Below are positions 36,623 to 48,098 of a stretch of 64,000 nt of DNA, in pieces (within the stretch, counting starts at the first letter, position 1; each line of letters starts with the position of its first letter). The notes beneath the pieces were generated by a model. It worked only from the letters and a program-made list of their open reading frames with translations, did no database searches and had not been told where the DNA came from. Made by a program: the position numbers and the translations under genes. This DNA comes from Kudoa neothunni. Lineage: Eukaryota; Cnidaria. The stretch spans positions 4,402,001 to 4,466,000 of the forward strand of contig OZ199838.1 in NCBI GenBank assembly GCA_964304625.1, given 5' to 3'.

Positions 36623-38353
36623 ATGGGAGATAACCAACAAACTTCACGTAAGACTCTCACACTCGAAGGAGGTAAGCCATGGGGATTCCGTATAATTGGA
36701 GGTGCAGATATGAACATTCCTCTCCAAGTACAACAAGTAACTCCAATATTATTTATAGGTCCAATTTTTGATGATATAAATGTATTAAATCATACAAGAT
36801 ATTATCAGCTAAAGCCAAAGATGCGGGTGTAATAAAAGGAGACAAAATCCTTGAAATTAATGGAAAACCCACTACTTCCTTGTTTCACAATGATGCGAAA
36901 AATCTTATTATTGAAAGTGGCAACACGCTTAGGTTGCTTGTTGAGAGGTAATTTTTTTATTTGAATGAATAATGTAAATGATCGCCACATAGGGACGCTT
37001 CAAGTGAATTGCAGCCCAAAACTTCTATGTCGAGTGACCATTCTAAATCCTTGTAATTTTTATCTATTTTAACATACTCAATAATACATATACAACAAAA
37101 TGAATTTATAAATAATGATAAAAAATCAATAATCATTCATATTATAGTACATCATCGGCCAAACAACCGAATGAAGAACCGAAAAAGGTTGAAATAAAGC
37201 CCAAAGTAAGCTTAAATGATGAAAAATCAGAAGAAAAAGAATTGTATGAATAGTTTTCATATATGTATCAATACAGTTGCATTATATTGTAGAATCTTGA
37301 AAAAACAAGAGGATACAACGAAACAAACGGATCAAACTATAAGTAATAAGCAAAACGAGAAATAGTCTATATATAACACCTCCTTGTGATTAGCTAATAT
37401 TAAGGAAGATATTGGGCCGATTGAATCATCGGAAATTAAGTCACCTTTTTTAAAAAATCTCATTACAACCGGAGTTACCCAACCAACTGAAGAATCCTTT
37501 GTGAAAGTAAAACCGCCAACTGCGTCCTATACTCCAACTAAACCTACATCTGATATATCGGACAATAAATCTGCATCTGACACAAAATTAACCAGTAACT
37601 CTAAGTAATTCTTAATGCCTTAAAGGCTTAGTAATTCGGTTGATACTTATCGATCGCGTAGGACGATGAGTAATGATGAAGTTAAAGTCTGTGCTGTTTG
37701 TAATAAAACAATAGAGTAAATCCAATAAATAATTTTTCGCAACCGCTAAATTCATTTGCTGTTTCTGCTTATAGAGACTCATCATATATATCTGCATCAA
37801 ATAAGTTTTATCACAAACCACATTTTTGCTGTAGTCATTGTGGTAATACTCTGGTGGGAAAAGCGTACTTTGAGGATAAAGACAAAAAGGTTTGCTGTCA
37901 GCAATGTATTAGTAAAGGTGGAGGGGATTGTTGCAAATTATGCAACAAACCCATACATGGCGTATGTATTTATATGGCTTGAGATTTTACTAACCTCCAC
38001 TAGTCCTTCTTAACGGTTGGCAAAGACTGTTATCATGACGATTGTTTCACCTGCACGGGTTGTAAGAAGAGTCTCAAAAGTGAACCTTTTATCTTCGTGG
38101 AGGGAAAACCAAAGTGTGAACGCTGCTACGAAGAAAGCGACTCAACTTATTGTGTTAAATGTAAGAAACCTATCAAAGCCGGAGAATCATTTGTCGAGGT
38201 GGAAAATGGTAATTGCCATTCTAAATGTTTTACCTGCAAAGTATAAACCGATTTTCGATGGGTTTTCTGTTTCAAAGTCCAATTTAGATTTGCAAATCGG
38301 TTCTTACGAGCTTTAAGATGAGAGACGGATATGCTATATGTCCCAAACACTGA
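36623..38353 (+). CDS. PDZ and LIM domain protein (Zasp/Enigma family), nine exons
   Basis: Cytoskeletal scaffold that binds alpha-actinin at muscle Z-discs or actin stress fibres in relatives (Drosophila Zasp52, vertebrate PDLIM5/7 and LDB3). Exons: 36623-36758, 36809-36947, 37148-37243, 37293-37342, 37394-37604, 37626-37715, 37775-37961, 38004-38240, 38288-38353. They total 1212 nt and close in frame (403 residues). An N-terminal PDZ (KPWGFRIIGGADMNIPLQV, then GDKILEINGKPT) is followed by a low-complexity linker and three LIM domains: CAVCNKTIE with HFCCSHC; CCKLCNKPIHG with CFTCTGCKKSL; and CVKCKKPI with CFTCKICKSVL, ending AICPKH. The linker-LIM1 junction needs a 21-nt intron (37605-37625), unusually short. 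PDZ plus three LIMs is the Enigma layout. An isoform with alternative exons is possible. Confidence 0.9.
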
Positions 38354-38577
38354 TGATTGATTTTTCGGGAAATATAGCAATGGACCCATTCTTTTCGCCT
38401 AAAATTGTTTTCGGTGGCATTAATATATTACAATGATTCAAAACTCCTTATTTTGTAGGCCTCATGAACAACTTTAGACCAGTGTTTTTTTGTAACAATC
38501 GATCCACCATTTTATTTATTATTTGAATAGAATGAGGAAAGTTTATTGGAATAAATTCAAAAAAATATAAATATTAA

Positions 38578-39262
38578 TCCTTTCATGCCAAATTATTTTT
38601 AGAAATCTGAAGATAATTTATTACGTTAAAATGGTTAGTTTTAACTATTTAAAAAAGGTAAATGTTAAAAAAATGTTTTTCAGACATTATTATCAAATTA
38701 CACGATGTCTTTAAAATGCATTAAAAATTGACTTAATATAGTTAATATGCTTATATCGATCAATTTTTTTGTGCACGCACGCCAATTATTGTTATCACTT
38801 CATTTTCAAAATTATTCCGTATCAAAAAATTGTTTTAAAGCTGAAGCTTTTTAAATTAAATTCCGGATTTTTCAAATATACATTAATAGTTTTAAACTAC
38901 GAAAAATTATATTTTAACAAAAATATTGTACAGATTATATTAGGATTATGGATAAAAATAAGTTATATAATCTAAAATGACGTTATTTCAAAATTTGAAT
39001 GCGTATCCTAGTACAGCAGGTAACTGATTTTTCGTAATCCGCTTGGGACCACCCAAAATGTGCAAAAACTCGATTAATGCGGCAAATCGGTTAACTACTG
39101 TATTATAATTCACAAAAATGAATTTATAGTTATTAATGAATCTGTAAAAATCACTATAACATTCCAAACTATTTTGGAGAAGATATTCAAAATAAAGTGC
39201 CACGGAGGCACAATTTTTTACTTGTTCATTTAATTTTAAAATGAACATCAGGCATGAAAGGG
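38578..39262. mobile_element. TTAA-flanked MITE (piggyBac-type)
   Basis: Flanked by TTAA at 38574-38577 and 39263-39266. Ends are TCCTTTCATGCCAAAT and, inverted, CCCTTTCATGCCTGAT. Length 685 bp. An 86-codon minus-strand open frame (38988-39248) lies inside, of unknown origin. It may be a remnant of the parent transposase, but no piggyBac motif was seen. Confidence 0.65.
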
Positions 39263-39281
39263 TTAATAAATTAAAAGGAAT

Positions 39282-39640
39282 AATCTAAACCAAAATTCCC
39301 CTCTATTCTCTCTACATATATTGCCAATTTTCGCTTGGAGACAAAGGAAGTTAACGTTCCTTCACTGGAAAAAGTCGACCTTTAGTCTATCAATCTCAGG
39401 AGATTAGAAATTTTGGATATTCATGTAAATATTCAAAACTTAGGTAAGTTGGATAGCACTAATCTGAAGTTAAAATTTTACCTTATTCCTAGCCTCATTC
39501 CATAGGTTGTAAACTGTATAAACTATTACATCCTAATCGTTTGGGAGGAATTTCATTAATTTTACAAAACATTTAAAAGGTATCCTCTGGTGAGAATCGG
39601 TTTAAATTTCTACAACCATTGGCTCATGAATCTATCTATA
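39282..39640 (+). pseudogene. Fragment of a leucine-rich-repeat-like gene
   Basis: Directly right of the TTAA MITE the plus strand reads coding-like sequence (KFPSILSTYIANFRLETKEV, NVPSLEKVDL, then SINLRRLEILDIHV). A good donor (ctta g|gtaagt near 39442) and an acceptor (ccatag near 39506) lead into GCKLYKLLHPNRLGG and later FKFLQPLAHESIYN, with another gtaagt after it. One stop before and one after the intron break the frame. The leucine spacing suggests leucine-rich or F-box-like repeats. It is probably the remnant of a broken host gene whose start may have been lost near the MITE. Confidence 0.35.
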
Positions 39641-40683
39641 ATGGTAAGTTTTCTAAATAATAATTATAAATAGTAATAAAATCATAGAAGTTTATATTTA
39701 TTTTTTTAGGATTATACATACATCGATTTACATTTTTTAAAAATACTGAAATATATTTATGATATTCACGTTTTCATGTATTGTGTACATGTATATTACA
39801 TTTAATTTTTTATTGGTATTATTATTAGTTAAATGTGCAAACACTTAATTAATGATAATGTTAGGTAAAAATGATTCTATATTTGAATATTATATTTAAA
39901 AACCAACTATAATAGGTTTACTGTAATGGTTGTGATTCAGTTATTTGTAGAAAATACAATTTTTAATTTCGAGCTGTTACTATTAATTTTGAGTATAGCT
40001 TTAATAAAAACTCCTTTTTATGATAATGCCAAGAGTTTCGTGGAAATTATATTCGTAGAGAATCTTATAATTGATTAACGTATTAGAAACTTGCATTAAT
40101 TTCTTTGAGACTTTATCAGAAAAATTTTTGTTGAGTATTTTCTCGTAGCTGTATAGAATTATCTATATAAAATTATGTGTAAATATTTCCCAGAATAAAA
40201 ATAATATATGCGACATTCAAAATTTTACTATTATTTAAAAAAGTAAGGACACAACATTACGATTCATTGTAGTTTTAATCTTATGAACTAATTTCATGAA
40301 TACGGACCCCTGATATTTAATAATCCCACATTTATTAACTTTAATACGCTATAAATGCTAAAATCCCATAATTAAAAATCTAAAAATTTAAATATTTTAA
40401 AGGAATATGATATGTCTAAATTTTACAAGAATGAATAGAAAAACAACCAAATAATTATTTTCTGGCACATGCTTGATAGTGTAACAACATTAATTGGTTG
40501 ATCAAGCTTTATAACGAAATATTTTGGCAAAAGAACATCTTGTTAAAACTCGCATAATGACTAGCATTCGATAGAATAAATTACTACATCTGCGCAGTGT
40601 CTTTTAGTTCACTGCGCACCGACCGTGTATATTCATTAAACTCAACTTTTTCATTTGATTCAACTCAAAATAGCAAATATCAA
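39641..40683. other. AT-rich intergenic DNA
   Basis: Nothing recognised until the TIP41-like gene. An open frame continues upstream of its ATG from about 40597, but without another ATG. Confidence 0.3.
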
Positions 40684-41490
40684 ATGAGTGTAGATAAAAT
40701 CCAAAAATTTGTTTTTGGAAGCTGGGAATTGGAAACATGCAAGAAATCAATAGCTACAATTGACGAATATGAGCAGTAATTGATTTTTTCTGACAAGCGT
40801 ACTTAAAATAAATAGAATTCAAAAAGGCGTTTCGATTCCCAGCATACCAGAGATAATGTTTTCCAAAAATTATCTCCAATTAGTCAATAAAAAGCATGGT
40901 ACTTTAAAATTATTATTGAATCCATTGGATGCACTGAAAGCTGTTAAAAATGACCCAATCGATTTTAAAGTGGCCGCATCTGACAAATGGAATCAATTAA
41001 AGTAGATGCGCGCCTTATTATTTATGACTTGAATTAATCACTTTATTTGCATGAATTTAGAAATACAAAAGGATACAAAACATCTCAAAAATTTGATTGG
41101 ACGTTTTATTCCGATTATTCTGGTACATTGAAAATTGGAGATGACGAAGATTGTTTCAGGGTGATTTAATTCAAAATATTTCTATATCTATCAACATAAT
41201 TCAATCAAGGTTGTTCCCACAGACGAATCACTTGACATTGCACTATTGACTAAACCATCCAAGATTTTATTCTTTGATTCAATTGATTTCTATGAGGATG
41301 AGCTTGGAGACCATGGAATGTCTTTTGTCAATGTTAGAGTGGTATTTAATTAAATTAATGTGTTGATATCCAAATTATACCGTCATTTGATTAGAGATGT
41401 ATGGATCATTCTATTTTTATATTGATGAGAAGCTTTGTAAGGATCGATAAGGTTGTGTTTAGAGTGTATGAAACTCGATTTCATCTTAAG
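40684..41490 (+). CDS. TIPRL: TIP41-like protein (TIPRL), five exons, C-terminus missing
   Basis: TIP41 proteins bind PP2A-type phosphatase catalytic subunits and act in TOR signalling. Exons 40684-40775, 40816-41001, 41061-41160, 41210-41341 and 41395-41490 join in frame through introns of 40, 59, 49 and 53 nt, giving 202 residues. Family landmarks: FVFGSWELETCKKSI (vertebrate FGPWKL), PSIPEIMFSKNYL, FDWTFYSDYSGTL, VVPTDESLDI, ILFFDSIDFYEDELGDHG, then SIFILMRSFVRIDKVVFRV. The ATG in MSVDKIQKFVF was chosen because no earlier in-frame ATG exists. The conserved tail of about 65 residues that follows in animals (the YTSRES region) was not found. Either a donor (cttaag|gtgtta) leads to a distant exon, or the gene was truncated; as read, it stops shortly after (VLTITAQS). 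Confidence 0.85.
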
Positions 41491-42764
41491 GTGTTAACTA
41501 TTACCGCCCAGAGCTAATTTCGGCACCTACACACTGTGCAGCAGCCCAAGCGTAACGTGTAATGATTTTTTGAATAAGATTATTGCACGAAGGTTTCCCG
41601 CGCTTTCGGATATCCCTCTTTCTTATATTTAGTTTTCTAAAATGCCTTAAGTTAATTAAAATAATCTTATAACTTAATTAATCTCTTTATTTTAACACGT
41701 GAGGATTAGCCTTATTTTCCCTTCTTGACTAAATATAATATACACATTTTACATAGAGTGTTTACGTCGATTTTCGAAATTTGGGGCACGAGTTCTTAAT
41801 ATTACAACAATATTCACATTAAAAACAATCGCTATATAACGATTTTTAATTATGGTGACTTCACAGTTACTTAACTTAAAGCATTTAAAATTTAAATATA
41901 ACATGTTGGATTACTGACTGTTTTTAGCGTCCATTTTTATGGAATGTTTAATACAAAATTTTAAAAAATAATGCCGTAGATTATCCTCAGTTCGAGTTCA
42001 GTAAATACGTGTTAAGATGTTTATTAAGAAAACAACCAACTTTTTTACCTTCAAATGCCTTTTTAAAAATTATTTCTTTTCGTCCTGGATTAACTCTACT
42101 ATTCCTAAAGACGCGCACAACCTTCTAATTCTACCTTTTTATCATTATTTAATAAAATGGATAATTGTCAGTCCTCGTAGCTCTAATACAATCGTATAAT
42201 TAAAAAAAATATATCCCAAAAATAATAACCCTATTTGACAAAACTGTAGCGCACATAAGAAAATGACTGTTACCAAAGACCCCTAACAATTAATCATAAA
42301 ACATGAATGAATGTACATTAAAACTTCTGTTATTTGGAAATCGCGCTATCCAGGGGGTATTTTAAATTTTATTTGGATTTTATTGAAATTACTTGTCGAT
42401 GAATGTTTGATTATACGGAAATCGCAACAACTAATTAATCATTACTACGGTCAAAATGCCACCCATCACCGTACGACATATACAATGTAGCATATATACC
42501 AATGCAATAATTAATACGAAAATGTTTCTAGGTTAATTATTAATAAATTTTTCTTTTAAAACTTAAGTCCCTATATTCTTACTTTATAGATATGTCAATA
42601 TTTTTAATCTAAGTTGCGGAAAATAAGCTAATTTACTTAATAAATAATAAAAATCGGTTACAAATCTAATAAACAATATTTTAAGTAGACATTTGATGAA
42701 CCGGAGCCTCGCTATCCTTATTGTTAATCGTTAGTGCCAAATTTTCGGGATAATCGAGGTTAGA
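41491..42764. other. Intergenic DNA downstream of the TIP41-like gene
   Basis: A GC-richer patch at about 41495-41640 (ccgcccagagctaatttcgg and following) interrupts the AT-rich background, directly after the last TIP41 exon; I could not identify it. No further TIP41 exon and no repeat were recognised. Confidence 0.3.
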
Positions 42765-42772
42765 CTGCATAT

Positions 42773-43658
42773 CAGGGTACGCAAACCCTAGCCCCTAATG
42801 AGCTTTTTTGTGGTCCGCGATGAACCCTAATTAAATTCAGGTTGATGGCATATTTTTAGATGAAATGAAAAAAATCATTCGATTATTTAACTTCAGTTGG
42901 TTTATCGAGATATTGAATATACCGAGAACACCTAATGAAACCACTAAAAAAATTTGTCAGAGTTTTTTATTATATGCGAGACATTAAGAATGAAACCTCA
43001 AAAAACTCTCTAAATCGACAAAAAGATTTATTGCTATTAGCCGCTTTATCGTGTGATACAGAAAAACGTTTTTTAATCGAAGTTCAAACAATGATTTGAA
43101 TTGTTTCATGAGTGTGTATGTAGGAGGAGAAAATTTTATATGTACTGGGCTGATTTATGATTTAAAAATTCACTTGACGATGCTGACCCGAAGTTTAAAT
43201 TCAATTAAAATAAGGTTAATAATTAAAGTACGTTTTATAAACGATATGAAATAATAAGGTATTTATATTGTGCATCAAAATCAAAGTTTTTGAAAATTTT
43301 CTATAAGAATAATAAGCAAATGTAAAATAAACTTTGATGCAAATGATAAACATCCGCTAGAGTTGATAATGATCATATACTAATAATGGGAAATTTAAAC
43401 TGCACTTCACATATGTGCGCACAACCATTTTACTCACCTAAGGTATATCTCACATTTAATTCGGCTTATTTTTATTTTATTTCCACACCAAAATGACCGA
43501 AATTCAAAAAAAGGTTTATGATGAGAATAGAATATTTAATAAACTTATTATTTTGGATATTGCGTTTCAAAATTCGTAAATTTATCCAAAGTATGAGCCA
43601 TAACTTTAGTTTTAAACTTTCTGATCCCTGCCTGTCTCCAAAAGTTTGGGCACCACTG
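42773..43658 (-). mobile_element. Complete hAT MITE, same family as 5732 and 26476
   Basis: 886 bp. Ends: CAGGGTACGCAAACCCTAG at the left and, inverted, CAGTGGTGCCCAAACTTTTG at the right. Target duplication ctgcatat (42765-42772) versus ctgtatat (43659-43666), 7 of 8. In reverse orientation it matches the outer parts of the element at 5732-8649 over most of its length (for example catatgtg, cagatgtttatc-like and taatgaaaccactaaaaaaatttgt stretches). No transposase frame. Confidence 0.75.
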
Positions 43659-43816
43659 CTGTATATGAATGCACATGCAAATTATTCAGTTAACTTTCTA
43701 TTTTTACTTACACATACTAATTTATTTTTATTATCTACTATATATGAATATCTCTGAGAAATTTCTATTGTAATTATTTAAAATGCTAAAGGAAATACCT
43801 TATAAATTTGATTTAA

Positions 43817-44727
43817 CTCTCGATTAGCTGAGGATAAAAGTTACACGAATACCTGGAAGTGACTACATGCAAAATTGTATTAAAATAATAAAAATCGTTG
43901 CACTTAAGATTAAGAACATCATTAATTACGTTATTTTTTGCATTTTTAATAAATATAATAAAAATAAATCAATGATACATTTTTGTGACGTTTATTTGCG
44001 CAAATGCGAAGAACAGGTAAATTATGCCTGTATATACTTTGAATAGTGTGAAAATTAGAAATGAACTGTTTTGTTATTGCTTTGTTTTCACATTTTCCTC
44101 TTATCATAATTTTAACAGTTAAGGTTTTGTTTTATTATCATAATCCATTATTTTATTACGAAATCTCTTCTCTTATTAACACAAATATGTTGTATATATA
44201 AATTGAAATTTAGCATTTAAATTAATTTATGAATAAGAAATATATAGTCTAAGAATTTTCAGATTTTGAATTTTTGAGCTTCGATAAGATGGTCTAAATT
44301 AAACATTAAACAACTATACTTAACTTACTACTTTTTATTGATATGTAATTTAACAAAATTATTATAATAAGCGCGATTCACTTGGCAGATTAAATTAGTT
44401 AACAGAATTAAGTTGTTGTAGAAACAAAAAGTGAATTTAAAAAAATCCCCTGCTTTAAAATACATTTATGATTTTATTTAACTGCAGAAAATCTTTTTTT
44501 ATACATTTTAACTATCTAAACGTTATTATTTATATGGTGGGCATGTTCTTGAATGTGTGGAACTTTTTTTATTTTAAGCGAAAAAAAATAAATGTAAACT
44601 CCATTATTTATGTATTTTTAAAGCATCATTATATTATAAAATACACGTAGCAGGAAAAGGTAATAAAATATTTTGTAAAAGTTTTTATATAATAAGCGCT
44701 GATTGGCCACCTCCAGGTATTCAAGGG
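43817..44727 (+). mobile_element. Complete TTAA-flanked piggyBac-type MITE
   Basis: TTAA lies on both sides (43813-43816 and 44728-44731). The left end CTCTCGATTAGCTGAGG contains, slightly inside, cgaatacctggaagtgac; the right end, inverted, is CCCTTGAATACCTGGAGGTGG. So the terminal repeats share a tgaatacctggaggtg core, offset at the left by about 25 bases. Length 911 bp. Its left 430 bases match 5300-5731. No coding capacity. Only about 150 bases separate it from the hAT MITE, the same two families that are nested at 5-8 kb. Confidence 0.7.
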
Positions 44728-45094
44728 TTAATCTCCTCGAACAATTTTTGTGTTATTAGATACCAACATAAATAATACACTGCTGCTGTATTGTGTATAA
44801 GTTAAAATTTATCAATTGTTAATAATGTATACTAATTGTTAGAACGATTGTGATTATATTTACAAGCAATGTGTGGAAAAGTACAGTCCAATGTTCGAAA
44901 CAAAAGTAATTGTATAAGACCGATACATTTTTTATTTTATTATAGAGTAAACAGGACGATTGGGACGGTGTATGTAACGAAATTCCAACAATATCAACAA
45001 GAGCTTATAAGTTATATTACAAATAGAAAAAATTATATGAATTTATGGTTTTTCGTTTGTTTTTTTTACAAAAACAGGATCCATTGACAATCGA

Positions 45095-47568
45095 TTACAT
45101 TGACTGATTTGTAGTGTTGTCATGATCGAACGAGAGGGAAGTATTAGGTAGATAGCCGGTGGAATTTTTGTTCTTGTCATTGCTGTTGTTGCCACCAGTG
45201 GGTTTGGCGCTACTTGTTGAACTGAGGGGGTTCCTGTTTGCAAATATTTCAAGGTTGAGTGATCGTTCGATCATATGTGAGCAAAACGTATCATAATCTT
45301 TGACTTGCGAACAAGGGTTGGCAAGTGGAGGCAGAAAATCGGTTGGGTTAGGGTGTCGCGCTGAAACTATATCCGTAGTTTTTTTGAATTCGCGCAACTT
45401 CGAGGTTTCCAGAAGGATTGTTTGATATACGTATTGAGCATCCTTGTGTTTTCCAACATGATCCAACAGAAATGCGAACAACTTTTGATTGGTTATAGTA
45501 CCCCGATCAATGCCATTGGCAAGTTGACCAAAACGGTACGACTCTTCCATCATATCAGCTTTGAAAAAACAATAGCTGAGGTTGTGTAAAAGTGTGGTGT
45601 ATGTTTTGGATTGACCTTTTTGTATTATACAGTCGAGAAGTTTGGATTCGTCAAAGAATGAAATATCGAGAGAACTGAGCAGCACGTTGATAGCCATTTT
45701 ATAGTTTCCCTAAAGTGCACATTAATGTAGTTATTAGTAAACATACTCGAAAAATTCATGTGGTACAATAATAGGAATAGTTAATAATTGAGGATTTCTC
45801 ACCTTTTTCGCAATAGTGCAACCGATCTCATTGGCCATATAAGGAGGCACGCCAGTGAGATGTTTCTTTGCAATACGATAAGCCTTTAGGTAGTAGGTTA
45901 GGGCGAGCGACAACTCATCGGTTTCAGCATGCAGAGCACCAATAAAAAACCAAGTGTTATAGTTTCCGGGGCTGATATCAGCGGCAGAATTAAACGAAGC
46001 CAGAGCGTGCTCTCTGTCACCTGCCAACCAAGCGGCATGTCCCAGGATCATCCACAATGTGGCTTGAGAAAGTAACCAGGGACTGCCTCGAAGTGCTGCC
46101 ACAGCGGACAATTTCACTGCAATATGCAAATTGTGTTGAGATTGTGGAGTTCTACCGATACCTAGATCTCTTATACTGCAAATTATCTACAATAACCACC
46201 AGTCACATAATAACCAACTATCACTCAATAAATACTCTGTATATGATTTGTTTGCTGATAGATATATTGGAATCTGCTGCCATGGTGTCGGCCAAGACTT
46301 TCAAATCAACCATTTTACAGGATTTAAAAAGGGTTAACGCATGCAACACACAAGCAAATGGATCGTCCACATTGGTTCTATTGAGGATTTCCTGAGTGAG
46401 ACTGAGTGAAGCTGTTGAAAAATCAGCACTAATGAAATAATTAGCTTTCCAACGTGTAACATCCAAACTGTTGTTGAAGCGTTGCATAACAAACTTTACA
46501 AGACGTCTTAAACTTTCAGGCCAATTCTATCACACATAAGAATATGCGAAAAACAATTATTTTACATTTTTGTTGTCGCCTGATTTTTTCTCTGAACGTG
46601 AAACATAAACAGATGTTGTTGTTGTTTCTTTGACAAATGGTGAATATAACCCAGAGGAAATCAAATAAAGCGCAACAGCAATCTTGGAAAATGCATCATT
46701 CGAATTCTCAGCAATACCGTGGCATTCGGTGATGAAAGTTTTGATCTAGATTGGAGTGAACCTCCCAAAATTCCATCAATAACTACTTCGCTGGGGGAGA
46801 TCATCTTATTTTCAAAAAGTTTCCTTGCCGAAGTATAATGATGAATATCTTTGGTGAGAGATGTGACGAAATAATTAGGTGCATTGTTGTCACCGGTAAA
46901 CTCAAGAATGGTTGCCTTCAATCTTGCTGCGGATGCACTCAATAGATATTCATCAACAAATCCCATCGATGAATCATCCACTTTAGCTCATTTAATACTA
47001 TACTATACAAAATATTCTCATTACTTTTGAATGGACTAGCTTTTTTGTTTTGAGCCAAAAGTTGACTTTTCGCCATTGAACTCTCCTTCAGTACTGTTTC
47101 ATCTTTGAGCTTCTGAACTGACTGTATCGGGATAATATCATGCAACAGTTCTAACGCTCTAGCGCATTGTCCAATGTTGGAATGACACTTGGCGGCAAAA
47201 TATCTGACCCATAATGGAGCGTTCGTTAGTGGATCCTTCATTTTCGTGCCAAATTTGGCCTGTGAAAATTTATCTTCAATAATTTGAAGCACATGTCGAA
47301 ATCGTCGTCCTGAAATCAAACTTTGAAGAAAATTATACAAATCAACATTTTCATTGGTCAACAAATAGAGCTAAAAATCACTCAATCTATTATTAATTGA
47401 TAACGTCGGAGCTACTTTTTCACTCCAAAACACCGCATTCTCATAATCTTGATCAACAAGATAATACATAATTCGCTGTCTTACACCAGCAACATCATCA
47501 CAGCCTATGGGAATATCCTGAGAACCTCTTTTCAAACGTGACATAATAGTTCCACAACCAGCTAACAC
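45095..47568 (-). CDS. CDC16: Anaphase-promoting complex subunit 6 (CDC16), seven exons
   Basis: TPR subunit of the APC/C ubiquitin ligase, which drives mitotic exit in the nucleus and cytoplasm. Exons: 47416-47568, 47025-47370, 46787-46980, 46566-46745, 46225-46526, 45803-46175, 45095-45709. Together they are 2163 nt and in frame (720 residues). Introns are 45, 44, 41, 39, 49 and 93 nt. Matches to CDC16: YYLVDQDYENAVFWSEKV near the N-terminus, FAAKCHSNIGQCARAL, WMILGHAAWLAGDREHALASF, WFFIGALHAETDELSLALTYY, YMANEIGCTIAKKGNYKMA and, in the last exon, LHNLSYCFFKADMMEESYRF. The tail after about residue 640 is low-complexity Ser/Asn-rich. The start is MLAGCGTIMSRLKRG at 47568; an ATG nine codons further in fits the family as well. 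The first intron removes VAPTL, which resembles the family; its in-frame stop shows it must be spliced. Confidence 0.9.
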
Positions 47569-48094
47569 GAAGGAAACAAGACAAAATACTGATTTGAACC
47601 ACTAACTGACTCTCGTTAATTTTCGTAAATTAACATGAGCCGCCTCTTCTAGGTAACTATTCTTGGGACACAACAAACATTCTACATTTAGCCTTTTATT
47701 TTGATTGTTGTTATTTATTAACATTCAATAGGCTTGAAATTCAAGCATTGACTATCAACCCTTATAACAATACTTAATGTTCCTACACAACCTAAAACAC
47801 AAGAGGTGTGTTGATAGATTAGTTTGATAGTTTCGTTCTTTTTGAAGAACGAACATTTTAAAATCATTAATCTAAATTTAACCTACCAAATTACTTTTAT
47901 GACATAATTATGATGTGTTTACGACAATAAATTGAATATGGATGGTGAAATTTAGTTGTTCACAAACTGCACTTTCAATTTATAAACTCTTTTTTCTGCC
48001 TTACTACAAATAAATATGTGTGAGTAATTTTGTTATTGGATTTTTTAATTATTTTAATTACTTAATAAATCAATCAATTCTTTTTTAATGTAAA
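47569..48094. other. Upstream region of CDC16
   Basis: AT-rich, without gene or recognised repeat. A short inverted pair, tttgttcttt/gaagaacgaaca, lies at about 47830-47853. The CDC16 promoter is presumably here. Confidence 0.3.
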
Positions 48095-48098
48095 TTAA

